Origin: Basidiobolus meristosporus CBS 931.73
Lineage: Eukaryota > Basidiobolomycota > Basidiobolomycetes > Basidiobolales > Basidiobolaceae
DNA: 64,000 nt
NCBI GenBank assembly: GCA_002104905.1
Contig: MCFE01000151.1
Location: 1-64,000, forward strand
Reading direction: 5' to 3'
Positions 12,072 to 23,766 of the stretch are shown here, piece by piece. Within the stretch, counting starts at the first letter, position 1; every line of letters starts with the position of its first letter. The notes under the pieces were generated by a model. It was given only the letters and a program-made list of their open reading frames with translations. It was not told the DNA's origin and ran no database searches. Both the position numbers and the translations under genes were made by a program.

Positions 12072-12845
12072 TTCGTAGTAAGGAGTCGGTCAAGAGCACT
12101 CTCTACCCTAGGTGTTAATATCAACGACCACTGGGTTATGGTTTTTTTTTTAGCGAGCGTCGAACTTCATCCTCAAGTTTTGCTTTTGATTGGACGTGAA
12201 AAAAATCCAAGAAAATTTCGCCAGATCGAATAAAATCAATATTTTCATACCAAACCTGATGAACATATCAAATGAGTGAGTGGACTGGCAGCATCGAGCT
12301 GGTCCTAGGGTTGGTATCACACTGCCCTACATATTGCAACTGTAGAGTATTTGCCCTTGGCATCTGGCTATGACATACTATGCTCCCTGCAATCATTCGA
12401 TAGCGATACATTATTGACAGGCGAGTTCGCGAATAATTGCCGGCGCTAATATCACTACAACCTGAGATACATTTTTCTTTCCTGATATGGAAGATTCAGT
12501 CACTCGCTTGATTCTCAGTCCCATAGTTCATTCTTATCACATTTGCTAGTTTGGCTGCAATTTCGTCAATTTGGTTGATACCGGTTTTGCTGGTAGAGCA
12601 ATAGTACAACATGCAGTCTATGAATAATGGATTGTGATGAACTCAGTTGATTCGTGTAGTGAAATCTATCCATCTTGTGGCAGGGGAATAATGTAAGATG
12701 TATCAACGCCATCCTCATCCCTAATTTACTGGCACCATTTCTCTCCGCTTTATCTTCAAGCTCTTCCTAATTAGTTTCCAAGGTTTTGAAGAGAGGCTAG
12801 AAGGTGATGATTGTCGCTGCTTCTCGTATCCTACTAACAAGTACC
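12072..12845. other. Divergent promoter region between RSA4 and PTC1-like genes
   Basis: 774 bases separate the two divergent start codons, so this must hold both promoters. No TATA box in a convincing position was found. A T-run occurs near 12141. Confidence 0.5.
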
Positions 12846-14226
12846 ATGTCAACGACACGTGATTCAACTCTAACGCCGCCTGAAGAGATGCAGGGCCGCT
12901 GTAGAGCTCCCAGCCCAAAACCTTCACGCCTATGCATCGATGATGATTCAGATGAGGAATCCCCTGAAGCTCATGTTCAAGGTTTTGCCGACAAACCAAC
13001 AAACACTACTCAAATGGACTCACTGACGAATAACCAGACGCATGGCTCCTTTCGAGTGGGACTCTCCCTTGATCGGAATAAGCGCTTTCGCAGGACTATG
13101 GAGGTATCGTAGAGACCTGTCGTTGGATATGCCCTGGTCACTCAGTTGGTTAGGATACCCATATTTACATCTCGGACTTTGGGGGGATTGCAGGGCAGGG
13201 GTACTTTGCAATTTTTGATGGCCATGCCGGAAAGAAAGCTGCAGAATGGTGTGGGAACCATCTTCACGAGGTTGGCTTATAAACACGTATCCAATAGTGA
13301 ATGTGTGAGCATTAAGGCGCCATAGCAATTACATCCAGCTTATGTCAGATACCCATGTTACTAGATCTTCCTGGAGATGATGAGAGGCAATCCGACCAAT
13401 CCAGTCCCAGAGATATTTTGCAAAACATTTCTGGAAACCGATAGGCAGCTCGAAGCCAACGACAACCATTCGGGCTGTACTGCCATCACTATGTTTTTGC
13501 ATGTTGAGGATGGCGGTAATGTGGAGAACAGTTCCATTATGCCGGTGGTAAATGTTGGTGGTGTTGGTTCTTTCAAACGTTGCATACTCAGACACCTCTT
13601 TAATGGAAGCGCACTTTGTTCGCAGCAAACGTTGGAGACGCAAAAGCTGTCTTATGGTATGGTGTGAGGTCATATCCATAAACTTGAGCAATGGCGAGTC
13701 TTAGGTTCTATTTTGTCAGTCGCAACGGAAAAGCCATTCGTCTTTCGTACGACCATAAAACCTCGGATCCACAAGAGGCTAAACGAATCGCAAGCGCTGG
13801 CGGGTTTATCATCAACAACCGTGTGAATAGTAAAGTATTGCTTAGACACAACCATGGGATTGCCATGCAAGGCTCAACTATCGACGTAGGTATTCTTGCC
13901 GTCACTCGGTCCCTTGGAGATGGATCCATGAAGGACTTTGTTGTTGGTAGTCCGGATACTACCGAGGTCACTGTTTGTGAGCAAGATCTACACATTATTC
14001 TAGCCTGTGATGGGGTAAAGTACACCACTATATGAAGCTATACTGTACAATCATAGTAATCATTTGGCCTGGCAAGCTATGGGATGTTTGCTCTGAGCAA
14101 GAGGCAGTGGACATGATTGCTGACATCGAGGATCCTCAGGAGGCCAGCGATAAGCTGCTTGATTACGCCCTGGGTAACTTCAGCACCGACAACCTCAGTG
14201 TTATGGTGATCCGTCTTTATCACTGA
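12846..14226 (+). CDS. PTC1: Protein phosphatase 2C, Ptc1-like
   Basis: Seven exons: 12846-13103, 13154-13270, 13365-13547, 13610-13656, 13720-13829, 13890-14014, 14077-14226 (329 aa). PP2C motifs appear in order: RRTMED (82-87), [11 protein letters not shown] (metal-binding Asp108), [42 protein letters not shown] and the C-terminal [10 protein letters not shown]. These give the usual Mg/Mn-binding acidic residues of a Ser/Thr phosphatase. Fungal Ptc1 acts on stress MAP kinase pathways. The N-terminal 75 residues are Ser/Pro/acidic and poorly conserved. Two introns (ending at 13609 and 14076) need the acceptor AAG rather than CAG/TAG; the 60-base intron 13830-13889 would read through in frame. 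ATG 12846 has A at -3; an in-frame ATG at 12807 is possible. Confidence 0.88.
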
Positions 14227-14730
14227 GCCTGCTACTGCTTGAAGTCCATCAACGGTTTGGATGGCTACGTCTAACTTTATTTGGTATATCCATTCGATTG
14301 CGATTAATAAAGCACTGTTTGTACAGTAGCACCAAGCCAGACTAATCGAGTGTAGCCCAATCAAGATACGGGGCGTTTTAGCATTCGGCCATTGCAAACA
14401 ACCCCATAGGAGCTACAAGAGAGGTTGGTGCCGATGCTGGTTTGCAGTCGTGAGCGCAACAGGAGCTGAGCGAGATTCCAGTAACACCTCAGTGGTTTCG
14501 AGGTAGATGAATCGGAGATTGGATTCCACACGACGTTGTGCAATCACAATCACAATACCAAGCGGATTTGGTTAGCTGAATGGAGGAATGAAAATTTTCG
14601 TTTGCGCGCCAAACTAGTTTTTCACTAGATCTTTTTTTGTGATCCAAGAAAATTTTGGAGCGGCCTCGCTCGTTATATTCCTGGCTTTGTGCATCGGCAC
14701 TCTTTCTTCGTGTTGAGCTAATAATTCAAA
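14227..14730. other. Intergenic between PTC1-like gene and RPS13
   Basis: No coding signal. It contains the RPS13 promoter; the last 100 bases are AT-rich. Confidence 0.5.
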
Positions 14731-15260
14731 ATGGGTCGTATGCACACTCCTGGGTAAGTCATCTATTTGCAGATGAGATACATCCATTGGTTTCCACAAC
14801 TTCTCTAACAACTCCTGGCCTTCGTAGTAAGGGTATTGCCTCCTCTGCTCTCCCCTATCGCCGCACTCCTCCTTCTTGGGTCAAGTCCACCCCCGAAGAA
14901 GTTTGCGAGCACATCTGCAAGCTTGCCAAGAAGGGTATGACTCCATCCCAGATCGGTGTTCTTCTCAGAGACTCCCACGGTATTCCCCAAGTCAGGAGTG
15001 TTACTGGTAACAAGGTTCTTCGTATTTTGAAGAGCAATGGCTTGGCACCCGAGATTCCCGAGGATCTCTACCATCTTATCAAGAAGGCTGTTGCCGTGCG
15101 CAAGCATTTGGAGCGCAATAGAAAGGACTGTGACTCTAAGTACCGTCTAATTCTTATCGAATCCAGAATCCACAGATTGGCTCGTTACTACAAGACTGCC
15201 GGTCAATTGGCCCCCAACTGGAAGTACGAATCATCCACCGCCTCTGCCTTGGTCGCCTAG
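14731..15260 (+). CDS. RPS13: 40S ribosomal protein S13 (uS15)
   Basis: Two exons, 14731-14753 and 14828-15260, encoding 151 aa, the exact length of eukaryotic S13. Exon 1 gives MGRMHTPG; the 74-base intron splits a Gly codon (phase 2). The body matches uS15 throughout: [37 protein letters not shown], the LVIL-type rRNA-binding helices, [12 protein letters not shown] and the C-terminal ASALVA. It binds helices of 18S rRNA in the platform of the small subunit. An intron right after the first few codons is typical of highly expressed fungal ribosomal protein genes. Confidence 0.98.
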
Positions 15261-15295
15261 TTTATGTTCTAGATACTGTTTACATCGCAACCCCC

Positions 15296-15301
15296 AATAA
15301 A
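15296..15301 (+). terminator. Polyadenylation signal AATAAA of RPS13
   Basis: Canonical hexamer 36 bases after the RPS13 stop. The next gene converges from the other strand with its stop at 15418. Confidence 0.5.
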
Positions 15302-15417
15302 GTAGACGTTGTCACTGTAGTCGTTGCTTGGCGTGGGATGTATGTGCAAAAAGATGGAGTGGAGTTGATATGACCGGTTTATTTGTAATTGAAGTTAACG
15401 AAAAGATTGAGTGGGGT

Positions 15418-16537
15418 TTATTTAACATCGCGGAACTCTCCCTCGAAAATCCTGGGCCCGCTGTTGGTACTAGGGTTCTGAAAGCTGGAACGTGCCGAAT
15501 TGGAAAGAGGGATGACCACCGAGCGTCCCATCATCGGGAACTCGACCTGAATCTTCTTGATGTCCACATCGCCATCGTCAGCTACCATTCCAACTGCCGT
15601 GACATTGGCGCTATCCCCTTTCATGTTCAAAGCTTGGAATTGGATTTTCATTTGGGTGCCAGTGGATCTAGCTTGAGACTGTACATAGGTGGATTGGGTG
15701 GAGGCCACAGTGTAGGGTGGCTGAAACCGAATCGAATCGAACACATTCGTTTGGAATAGGTACTTGAGATCACCTGACTCTTGAAAGGTGCTCTCAATAC
15801 GTTGGATCGACTTTTGTTGCAGATTCTCCGACGCGGCGGCTGCATTTTTGATGGATGACATCACGGGATTGGCGGTCGATTTCAGCATGTCGTTCACCAG
15901 GTTGGAGAAGATTCCATTACCGAAGGGCGAGGTGGAAAACGGATTCTCGGTGTCGTTAATCTTGACTCGACGGTTAGTTTGGCTTCTAAATATATCCAAT
16001 GGACTACCACCGCCTTGGCTGGGGAAGCGGGATTCCAGTACCCCTTTGATGGCCCGATATGCACCGTAACCAACCGCGCCGCCTAGCAGCGCGAAAAATA
16101 TAGGCTGTACCAAGAAGAGTGCAGTAATCCCAACCGAAACCGCAATCCCGGTCTTGACAAGAGGGTTGCTTAGAAGGGAGGGTCGGCGATAAGGGTCATA
16201 CTCGTGGTAAAGTCTGGCGGAGATGAAATTATGAGAGGCCAGACAGGGCAAAACCAGGGGTTGGATGCGGTGGATAGGCTTGGCAAGCAAACAGTTGGGT
16301 TTCGGAAGGGTGCTTTTGTGGAGTAAAGAGGTTTGACGAAGAGCTTGCTTGAAGGTAGCTGAAGACTTGGTGAAATTTCGGAGCGATATTGTGGAGGGTG
16401 GGGTGGCGGTTCGAAGGCCTAGAAAAATCATTAGCAATCCACGGGAAGGGGTGCCTATGGAAAGTATACAGTGTAAAGTTACCGGTACTGAACAAGCCTC
16501 GTGCAGGCCGGAGGCTTACGTTGTGTAGTGAGTTCAT
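15418..16537 (-). CDS. Uncharacterised mitochondrial membrane protein
   Basis: Two exons on the minus strand, 16537-16483 and 16418-15418, giving 351 aa; the 64-base intron (GTAACT...CTAG) splits a Gly codon. The N-terminal 75 residues are rich in Arg, Ser and Leu with almost no acidic residues, a mitochondrial presequence. A hydrophobic region follows (about residues 105-140, VKTGIAVSVGITALFLVQPI then FFALLGGAVGYGAY), probably one or two membrane spans. The C-terminal 200 residues are soluble and end in a beta-rich part (MKIQFQALNMKGDSANVTAV, then IQVEFPMMGRSVVIPL). The topology recalls Tim21/Coa1-type inner-membrane proteins, but I see no diagnostic motif, so no name is given. It converges on RPS13. 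Confidence 0.8.
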
Positions 16538-17364
16538 TCTCTGCCGTTCAATTGCTCTAACTCTTCTAAATATTCGAGAGAAGAGAAGCTGCGGAGTCTG
16601 CCACCGTGGGCGATTCGTAAAAAAAAGTCCGCATGACGTCACAGGCATTGTCTAGCTTCCATGAGAGAGTACAGATTGCAATCGATACACTTTTGCACAT
16701 GACTATATTTATTGCTAATTGTCAAACCGCCCTTGAAAATGGCAGGTTAAATTGACAAATCCCCATGAATTCTCCACTGAGCTGTGGGGAGGAGCCGCAC
16801 TTGCACCGGAGCGTGCATCCACTTCCAAATCCAAAATCGAGCCGCTGTTGGGAATAGGCCCCACGCGTAAGAAATCCCGCAGCGTAGAGCACATGTTGAT
16901 CTCTGTTGACGCTTGCTCCATCGCAGGAGATGTACGCCATGTCACACATAACCACACCACGCAGCAACCCGACCTTGCAAAAAACCGACTTTGAAATCTC
17001 AGGAGATTGCATCAGAAAATGGATTCCGATAACAAGGCGATGATTTGTCAATATCCATAATGCCGCCTCAACGTCGACCATCGTGAAAGCAAACTTTGCC
17101 GAGAGACGCATCAAGACTTTGGTTGGTCCATTGGCAAAGCGATGATTATCACTCACTAATCACTTTCATTCTACGCGCTATGGTGTTTCTCCATTCCGAT
17201 TAGTAATCCTAGAAAATTTTTGCTACGGCTCACACAGGGTTTAAATGCTGCGGGGAAATCGAATGGAATTCGATCGAAGAAAATCCGGTTAAAATAAATT
17301 CACTCCATTTCAGAACGGTGTAAAATTTGTCTTTCTTGTACTGTCCTTCGTTCTCTATTCAAAT
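16538..17364. other. Divergent intergenic region, no gene seen
   Basis: Short frames on both strands (for example 16722-17156 minus, 16752-16994 plus) overlap each other and show no family resemblance. The region separates the divergent starts of the mitochondrial membrane protein and MIA40. Confidence 0.45.
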
Positions 17365-17754
17365 ATGTCAAACTCTCCAAAGGAAGAAAAGGAAATCGCC
17401 TCGGTCAGCGAAACTGAACCCACAAGTGAGTCTCCAGAAACTACTGCCACCGAGGAAGAGCAGGACCAAACTGCTGCCTTCGATCCGGTGACTGGCGAAA
17501 TCAATTGGGACTGCCCATGCCTTGGAGGAATGGCCAAGGGTCCCTGTGGTGAAGAGTTCAAAGAAGCGTTCTCTTGCTTCGTAAAATCCGGTGCCGAACC
17601 CAAGGGTATTGACTGCGTCGAGAAGTTCAGCGCCATGCAGAACTGCTTCCGTGAACATCCCGAAGAGTACTCTGACGTTTTGGATGACGACGATGATGAC
17701 GAGGAAGAAGAAGAAGAAACTAAAGCTGAGGAGAAGGAGGCCAAGGCCGAATAA
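17365..17754 (+). CDS. MIA40: Mitochondrial intermembrane-space oxidoreductase Mia40/CHCHD4
   Basis: A single exon of 129 aa. It carries the redox-active C50-P-C52 motif followed by a twin CX9C motif (C61-x9-C71 and C84-x9-C94), the unique signature of Mia40. Mia40 introduces disulfides into small proteins entering the intermembrane space and is reoxidised by Erv1. The hydrophobic substrate cleft residues (around FSCF and FSAMQNCF) are present. The N-terminus (1-48) is acidic and Ser/Thr-rich with no presequence or membrane helix, unlike the 400-residue anchored yeast protein and like the animal CHCHD4 form. The C-terminus is a run of Asp/Glu (about 100-129). Confidence 0.96.
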   Translation: MSNSPKEEKEIASVSETEPTSESPETTATEEEQDQTAAFDPVTGEINWDCPCLGGMAKGPCGEEFKEAFSCFVKSGAEPKGIDCVEKFSAMQNCFREHPEEYSDVLDDDDDDEEEEEETKAEEKEAKAE

Positions 17755-18479
17755 GCATGCATGCTGATCGTTCCGAGAATTCTTCGTTGAACTACCGCTT
17801 CTGTATAGATCTTGGAGCGTATAACAACAAATCATTTAGCATCGATATCCATTTCATCCCAATTTACTTTCATTGAAAATAGTAGACTTATCTAGAGTTC
17901 AATAAATTTATTAACGAGCGTCCGAATGCTTCAAGTGGTATTTCTTCAGCACCCGGATGCTCAAGGGCGCTAGCGCAAGGCATAGCGATCTTCGCAAGTG
18001 AAGCTTTTGTCGGTTTCGTTGAATCCATCAGCAACATGGTGTGATTAGAAATTTTCTTCGTTACATCAACAGTTGGATGATTCCATTCGGCAACGGATGC
18101 GGTGGAAATTTACTGATCAAAAGCGTTGTGAACCGAATCTTTTAGATCTTGGCAAAGCTACTTAGTGCCAAGTGTTGCTTGCATGCGAGTTTACTACCCA
18201 ATACCCGGCTCGCACACCTCAAGTTAGACAAGTTCAGGCCTGAAAGGTATGGTCATCAACACACCTGTCAATGGATAGGATCCTTGGTTTTTATCGATCA
18301 TATTGCTTCAGGTGCGGGATTGTACAAAACGATTGGTACCTTAAGATCGGGAAAATTTTGTTCGCTACAGTTACCAACAATTGCCCTTGCCGTTTGTAGA
18401 TACAGGCATCCATTAAATGTATCAATGCAGACTGACGGGAGGCTAGCTCCGACTCATTTTACGTCGATATACTCGGCCC
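17755..18479. other. Intergenic, nothing recognised
   Basis: The MIA40 3' region; an AATAAA occurs at about 17901. No gene supported. Confidence 0.5.
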
Positions 18480-18745
18480 GCCAGACTATCGAAGAAAAGA
18501 AAGAGGTATGGCCACATCCCGCCGGCCGCGGTCGTGTTGGTAAGCACAGAGAAGATCCAAGAGGTCGTGGTTTCGCTCGTCAGATGTGTTGAGAACAAAG
18601 GGGCTGTACCAGGCATCAATATTCTTCGTGCCAGCTATGGGAAGGGCCATTTTCCAGAGTAGCCTGTTATCGTTAAAGCCCGTTGTGTCTCACGTGCTCG
18701 CAAGCGATCAAAGAGACCGGCAGATATGTTCTCACTGCTTGGAGT
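18480..18745 (+). pseudogene. Ribosomal protein L27A/L28 (uL15) pseudogene
   Basis: Two separated parts of the uL15 protein can be read on the plus strand in different frames. The first, about 18490-18575, gives K-K-x-RK-x-x-GH with a one-base deletion and then AGRGRVGKHREDPRGRG, matching the Gly/His-rich N-terminal block (AGHGRVGKHRKHPGGRG in the family). The second, about 18605-18745, reads GINILRASYGKGHFPE, a TAG stop, then PVIVKARCVSRARKRSKRPA, matching the C-terminal PVIVKARFVS block. The middle of the protein (roughly 60 residues) is missing. Frameshifts, a stop and the internal deletion make it non-functional. Presumably an intact copy exists elsewhere in the genome. Confidence 0.7.
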
Positions 18746-19805
18746 TTCAGTCGTATAGGCATAACAAAGTGATCAAGTATCCATATTGCAATGTGTATTG
18801 GCTCATTGAAGGTGCATTCATTTGGGGTGTATATAATTAGCCATATATCTGTGCCATATTGCCCAGCCTCACCTGGCACGCTGGCTATTTCCCAGGCTAT
18901 TATGTCACCCTGCTCGGCACCACTTGAGCTTGAACAGAGCTGGGGTCCGCGTCATTACACAACAGATGATGTTCAGGAGAGGTGTTGTGGGGATCATCAA
19001 GGTCACATGATCAGCGGTGAATAACATTTGGCCTCTAGGCTGCAGCTGTCCATTGGCCTGCAGCAAGGAGTATTAAGGCGGTGCAAGTGGGTTTGATCAA
19101 TGAGTGAAGCGTTTGGGAATAAAAGGTTGCCTTGATGTCTGGAGGAATCACATGTTTTCATTCCCATAATTACTGCCCGTTAAGGCCAGATCCCTAACGC
19201 TGATTGTTGCTGATTATCGGAATAGCCCTGGATTATCTACCATTACAACATGATCACCCGAAACCAATATTCTTGATCTTTGCAGCAATTCGACTCAATT
19301 GGGTATCTCTCACTCCAACAGGAGGATCAACCTGATCATTAAGTGCCCTTCCATTTCTACTTGTAAACCAATGCTTATTTGCAATAGGATTTCTTAATGT
19401 TGTAATATCGTATCATTCAATCGCCTATTGAGTTCAGCCTGCCGTGGCATTGGTGCGGGCTTTTCATTGTCATTCAGTGTAGCCTTCTCTGGGGGGGTGT
19501 TTGAGGTGACCTGATAAGTTTCCGATCCCTAGGCCGATTGATTTAATTGTTGTTGGATCCTTCTCATTATATCAACCATCTTAAAGCCAACCCTTTCATC
19601 CCCAAACGTATTGGACCAAGAGTCTTGGTACTTCACACATCCTATTCACCCATACGACCACAGTGCGTCTTTTCTTCCCTCTACTTGACCCTGCAACTCT
19701 CAGCGAGTTGTGTTGCCAGAACACTCCCTCCATCTAACCTTACACCACGTCGCGTATATCCTTTCGGTTCCTCTCAGCTCTATTTCTGCGTTTCAGCTCA
19801 ACTCT
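18746..19805. other. Intergenic; MSS4 promoter and leader
   Basis: No coding frame with support. The last 100 bases are pyrimidine-rich and open in the MSS4 frame but contain no ATG before 19806. Confidence 0.5.
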
Positions 19806-22114
19806 ATGAACTCCGTAGAGAACCACCAGCAATGTCCTTTGCCCATAAGTGATTCAAAAGTGGTTACAAAAGAGTCAATAAACTTCCGCAGGTGCGATTT
19901 GAGTGAGGGGGAAAAGCAGAAAAAGAGCACTTTTATGGTCACCTCCCGTCAAGACATCCCTTTGCATCTAGAATCACAACTAGCCCAGGCTGAATTCTCT
20001 TCGTCTTCTACCAGTAACTCCGAACGTCAAACGGACGAACCTACTACGCCCATCCCTTCTCGAACACCCACCATCGCTTCGGCGCACAACACAAAAAGTG
20101 GAAGTACAAATTCTGTAGGGAAGTCTACCATGGAAAGTGACCAGCTCGTGAAGCAGCTAGAAGTAATAGAGAATCTAACGCTGAAAGATAATCCCCACGT
20201 AACCTCTCAGCACGAAACCACCTCAATAGCTTCGTCAGCACCCAATGACGACTCCGTTCCTTTTGGCGCACTAAACAATCTGACCGGGGCTTCGCAAACC
20301 CCAAACCTACAAAATATGGACGTCGCAGTGAATGGCGGGAATCTTCGAAGGAAATCCCAAGTCAGCCACTTCTCCGTGACCTCGGATGAGATCGAACCGA
20401 ATCTTGGCGATTCCAATGTTTCAATCGGCCAGAACTCTATCCTGCGCAGAGTAAACTCGGATAATACGGATGTCCTTCGTGACCTACCGTCGCCTAAAGA
20501 AAACATCAGCAAACGATTTTCCCGGAGATTATCGATCCGCAGGACGTTGCGTCGTAGGAACACTGAGGAAGAAGACCAAGTGATGATCGGTACCCGTGTC
20601 GACAAAGATCACAAGAATTATGTGCTTATGTACAATATGTTGACCGGAATCCGTGTGGCGGTTTCAAGATATACCGCCAAGGTGTGGCGCGATCTGACCC
20701 CCGAGGACTTCAAGACGGCCCACAAGCTGGCCTTTGATGTTGTTGGCAACGAAATGACTCCGTCGTCGCAATACGACTTCAAGTTCAAAGATTATGCCCC
20801 CTGGGTATTCAGACACTTGAGGACTCTGTTTGGAGTCGATTCTGCCGAGTATCTCATCTCGCTTACCAGTAAATATATCGTATCCGAGTTGGGGTCGCCA
20901 GGGAAGAGTGGCAGTTTCTTCTATTATTCTCGTGACTACAGATTCATCATCAAAACCATTCACCACGGCGAGCACAAATTCCTACGCAAAATTCTACCAC
21001 ATTACTACCAACATGTGAAAGACAATCCAAACACTCTCCTGTGCCGTTTTTACGGATTGCACCGTGTCAAGCTTCCGCACAGTCGGAAAATCCACTTCAT
21101 TGTGATGGCCAACAACTTCCCCCCTAACAAGGATATCCATGAAACTTTCGACCTTAAAGGGTCTTCAGTGGGGCGTGAGCTGAGCGAGGAGGAGCTGGCC
21201 AAGAATCCCCACGGAGTCATGAAGGACATTAATTGGGAAAAGCGTGGACGTAAGCTTGAGCTAGGGCCTCGTCGCAGACAGCTCTTTGTCGATCAAATGC
21301 TGAGCGATGTCGAGGTAAGGTGGTGAGACGAACAATCCCTTGCTCTATCCCACTAACGAAGCCCGTTCTAGCTGCTGAAGCAATTGAACATCATGGACTA
21401 CAGTCTGTTGGTCGGATTACACGACCTGATGCGTGGCAATCGAGACAATATTCGAGACAACACGCTTTCCGTTTTCAAGGTAAAGCTCGATGTTGCTTGA
21501 CACTCATTCGCGACTCTCATCTGCAGCTCCACCAGCCAAACACTGCTAAGCTCGAAAAACAGCTGCCCAGCAAGAGGAAAGGAGACCAGGCAGCTGCGGT
21601 CCGAAGAATCATTGTTGCGGCAGATCCGGTAGCGCTAGGGCCATCGTCGTCGGAGCTACCAGAGAACAGTTTTGAGGAGTAAGTTGGCCTCCAGGGAGTC
21701 CGATCGAAGCACCCACTAACGGACATTTGCATTCCCAGCCGCCGCAATTGTATATTTTACCAGGATGACGGTGGCTTTATCGGACAGGATGAGGACTATG
21801 GCTTGACTGACACCATCTTCTATGTAGGAATCATTGATATTCTAACCCCTTACAACTTTGTCAAGAAAGTCGAGCACTACTGGAAGGCGTTAAGCTACGA
21901 TCGGGTATGAGACGCATCGATGGATGTTCGTGAGCCATCAGACTAATACCGCTTTCCTCGCCACATCCAGAAAGAGATATCTGCGGTACGATCATCGCAG
22001 TACGCCGAGCGCTTCCTTAAATTCATGATCAAGGCCATCAAACACCATGAAGATGTCAACGTCCCGCCCGAGCTCCTCGAAGTGTTTGCTCCCCAGGATA
22101 AGAAAAACCAATAG
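19806..22114 (+). CDS. MSS4: Phosphatidylinositol-4-phosphate 5-kinase (Mss4/its3)
   Basis: Five exons: 19806-21314, 21372-21479, 21527-21678, 21739-21904, 21971-22114 (692 aa). Residues 1-250 are Ser/Thr-rich, low complexity and basic near 220-258 ([13 protein letters not shown]). The PIPK catalytic domain follows: [18 protein letters not shown] (glycine loop and catalytic Lys), [24 protein letters not shown], and [16 protein letters not shown] with the catalytic IID. The activation loop ([19 protein letters not shown]) sets substrate choice. A variable, Lys/Ala-rich insert encoded by exon 3 splits the C-terminal lobe, as in fungal Mss4. The enzyme makes PI(4,5)P2 at the plasma membrane, controlling actin and endocytosis. 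The frame extends upstream of 19806 only with non-ATG starts. Confidence 0.96.
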
Positions 22115-22844
22115 CCCCTCGGGGATTCTAAAGCTTCTCCATAACTATGTATACTTTGTACACCACGCTCTTTCTGATGCTATGTTGGCGATGGGCACCG
22201 CTCCATCTACCTAACGCTTCCACCTAATTCATATCGCACGATAACACCCATCACCCTCATACGAGATAACCCCCGAAGCCCTCTGTACTCACCCCGTGTA
22301 AATTTCTTCGTGTCCACCGACCCTTGTTATATGCCTACCAACCTATCAATGAAGGTGATAGGCTGAAGCTTCTTTCAATGAACTGTCTTTGGTCTCTTGT
22401 TTCAATCATGATGGATCAGCGCACCAAGTGCCGGCGACGGTGTGGAGGGTTTGGAATGCGGCTGAACGCCGGCTGCAATGGAGGGGCCATAGGATGTGCT
22501 TGGGGATACGCCACTGTGGATCTTCAGCGATATGCCATCAAGATCCACAAAGGGCAGGCACCACGGCCAACAGGAAATGTGAATATGGGGATTGGTCTGG
22601 GTGAAAGTAGGGTACATTAAGGCGTGGAGATAACGATTCCCCATGGATATCCACAAAAAAGGAACTATCGATGCTCGTTGACCGTTTCTACCCCAAAAAT
22701 CGATTTTTCAGCGGGCGGGAAGAAAGGTGGGGTGGATGTTGATTGATGGAAAAAAACTTTACAAATTTGGTTCGGAGAAGTAGGATATTGTGTTTCTTGT
22801 GCATTACGACTTGGTTTTCGTTGTGTTGATAGTGAAAGTTTAAG
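22115..22844. other. Intergenic between MSS4 and ATP20
   Basis: A 98-codon frame at 22324-22620 begins with TTG and has an equally long frame opposite it; I do not accept it as a gene. The 3' part contains the ATP20 promoter. Confidence 0.45.
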
Positions 22845-23341
22845 ATGTTCAGAACTGTAAAGTCCCTTTATACCGTCGGTGTCCGTCATGCCAGCACCCT
22901 AAACACTGCCGTTGCCACCGAGAAGCTCGGTGCTGCTGCCAAGACTGCTCAGGCTGCTGCCTCCAAGAGCCTCAAGAACCTCCAAGGTGCTTCCTCCAGC
23001 CTTCTCAGTAAGTCCCAGGCTTCTCACGTCCTTAGAAGAACCTTTCTTACTGACCCCTTTTGCTTCTCTTCGTAGACAAAACCGGCGCTCTCGGCTACAA
23101 CCTTCAAGTCGCCAAGGAAGTCTTGAAGCAAGTGTACATCAAGGAAGGTCTCGCTCCCCCCAATGTTGCCCAATTCAACCAAGCCAAGGAGCAATTCCAA
23201 CGCTCTTTGGATTGGACTATTATCCGCGAGCTTACCCTCAAGCAGGTGGCTCAAAAGGCCGTTGTTGGTGTGGAGATTGCTGGCTTCTTCTTCATCGGAG
23301 AAGTTATCGGCAGAAGAAACCTCATCGGTTATGATGTCTAA
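22845..23341 (+). CDS. ATP20: Mitochondrial ATP synthase subunit g
   Basis: Two exons, 22845-23007 and 23076-23341 (142 aa); the 68-base intron splits an Asn codon. Residues 1-50 are an Ala/Ser/Lys-rich targeting and matrix region (MFRTVKSLYTVGVRHAS). The C-terminal single helix ends FFFIGEVIGRRNLIGYDV, the conserved end of subunit g with its Gly-rich membrane face used in dimer contacts. Subunit g sits at the dimer interface of F1Fo ATP synthase with subunit e and shapes cristae. It converges on the eIF3g gene. Confidence 0.93.
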
Positions 23342-23766
23342 GTCTTCGCATTTCCCTGATTTCACTGAAGCAGACCCCGTTCACATGGTGTCTTTTACTT
23401 TCATTGAGATTTTCAATAACCATTTTCCCCAAGAAACGAAGTACTTGAATCATTGCTCTCATATGTAACATTTCCATATCTGCATATCTGGAATCTCTCC
23501 ATGTTTCCCTAGTGAGTCTATTTGAGTAAATGACTATGCCATGATATTTGATGTCGTTTTATTCACATCCGATACGGTTGAGGATGGGCTGTACGCCAGA
23601 TGGTTTGCGACGCCGGTCGCGGCAGATGTATGATGGGCATATAAGTGGACAATAGGCATGCACTGAGCATTTTCTTTATTTTCAGCAAGGGTTTTGGAAC
23701 ATGAACATAGTAGAGTGCAATTGGGATATGCATTGAAACTCCCTTTAAGATACAAGAAACGGTCGT
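23342..23766. other. Convergent 3' region between ATP20 and TIF35
   Basis: 425 bases between two stop codons on opposite strands; no gene seen. Confidence 0.5.

Noticed and set aside
22324..22620. 98-codon plus-strand frame between MSS4 and ATP20
   Set aside because: Starts with TTG, faces a comparable frame on the other strand, and shows no conserved motif.
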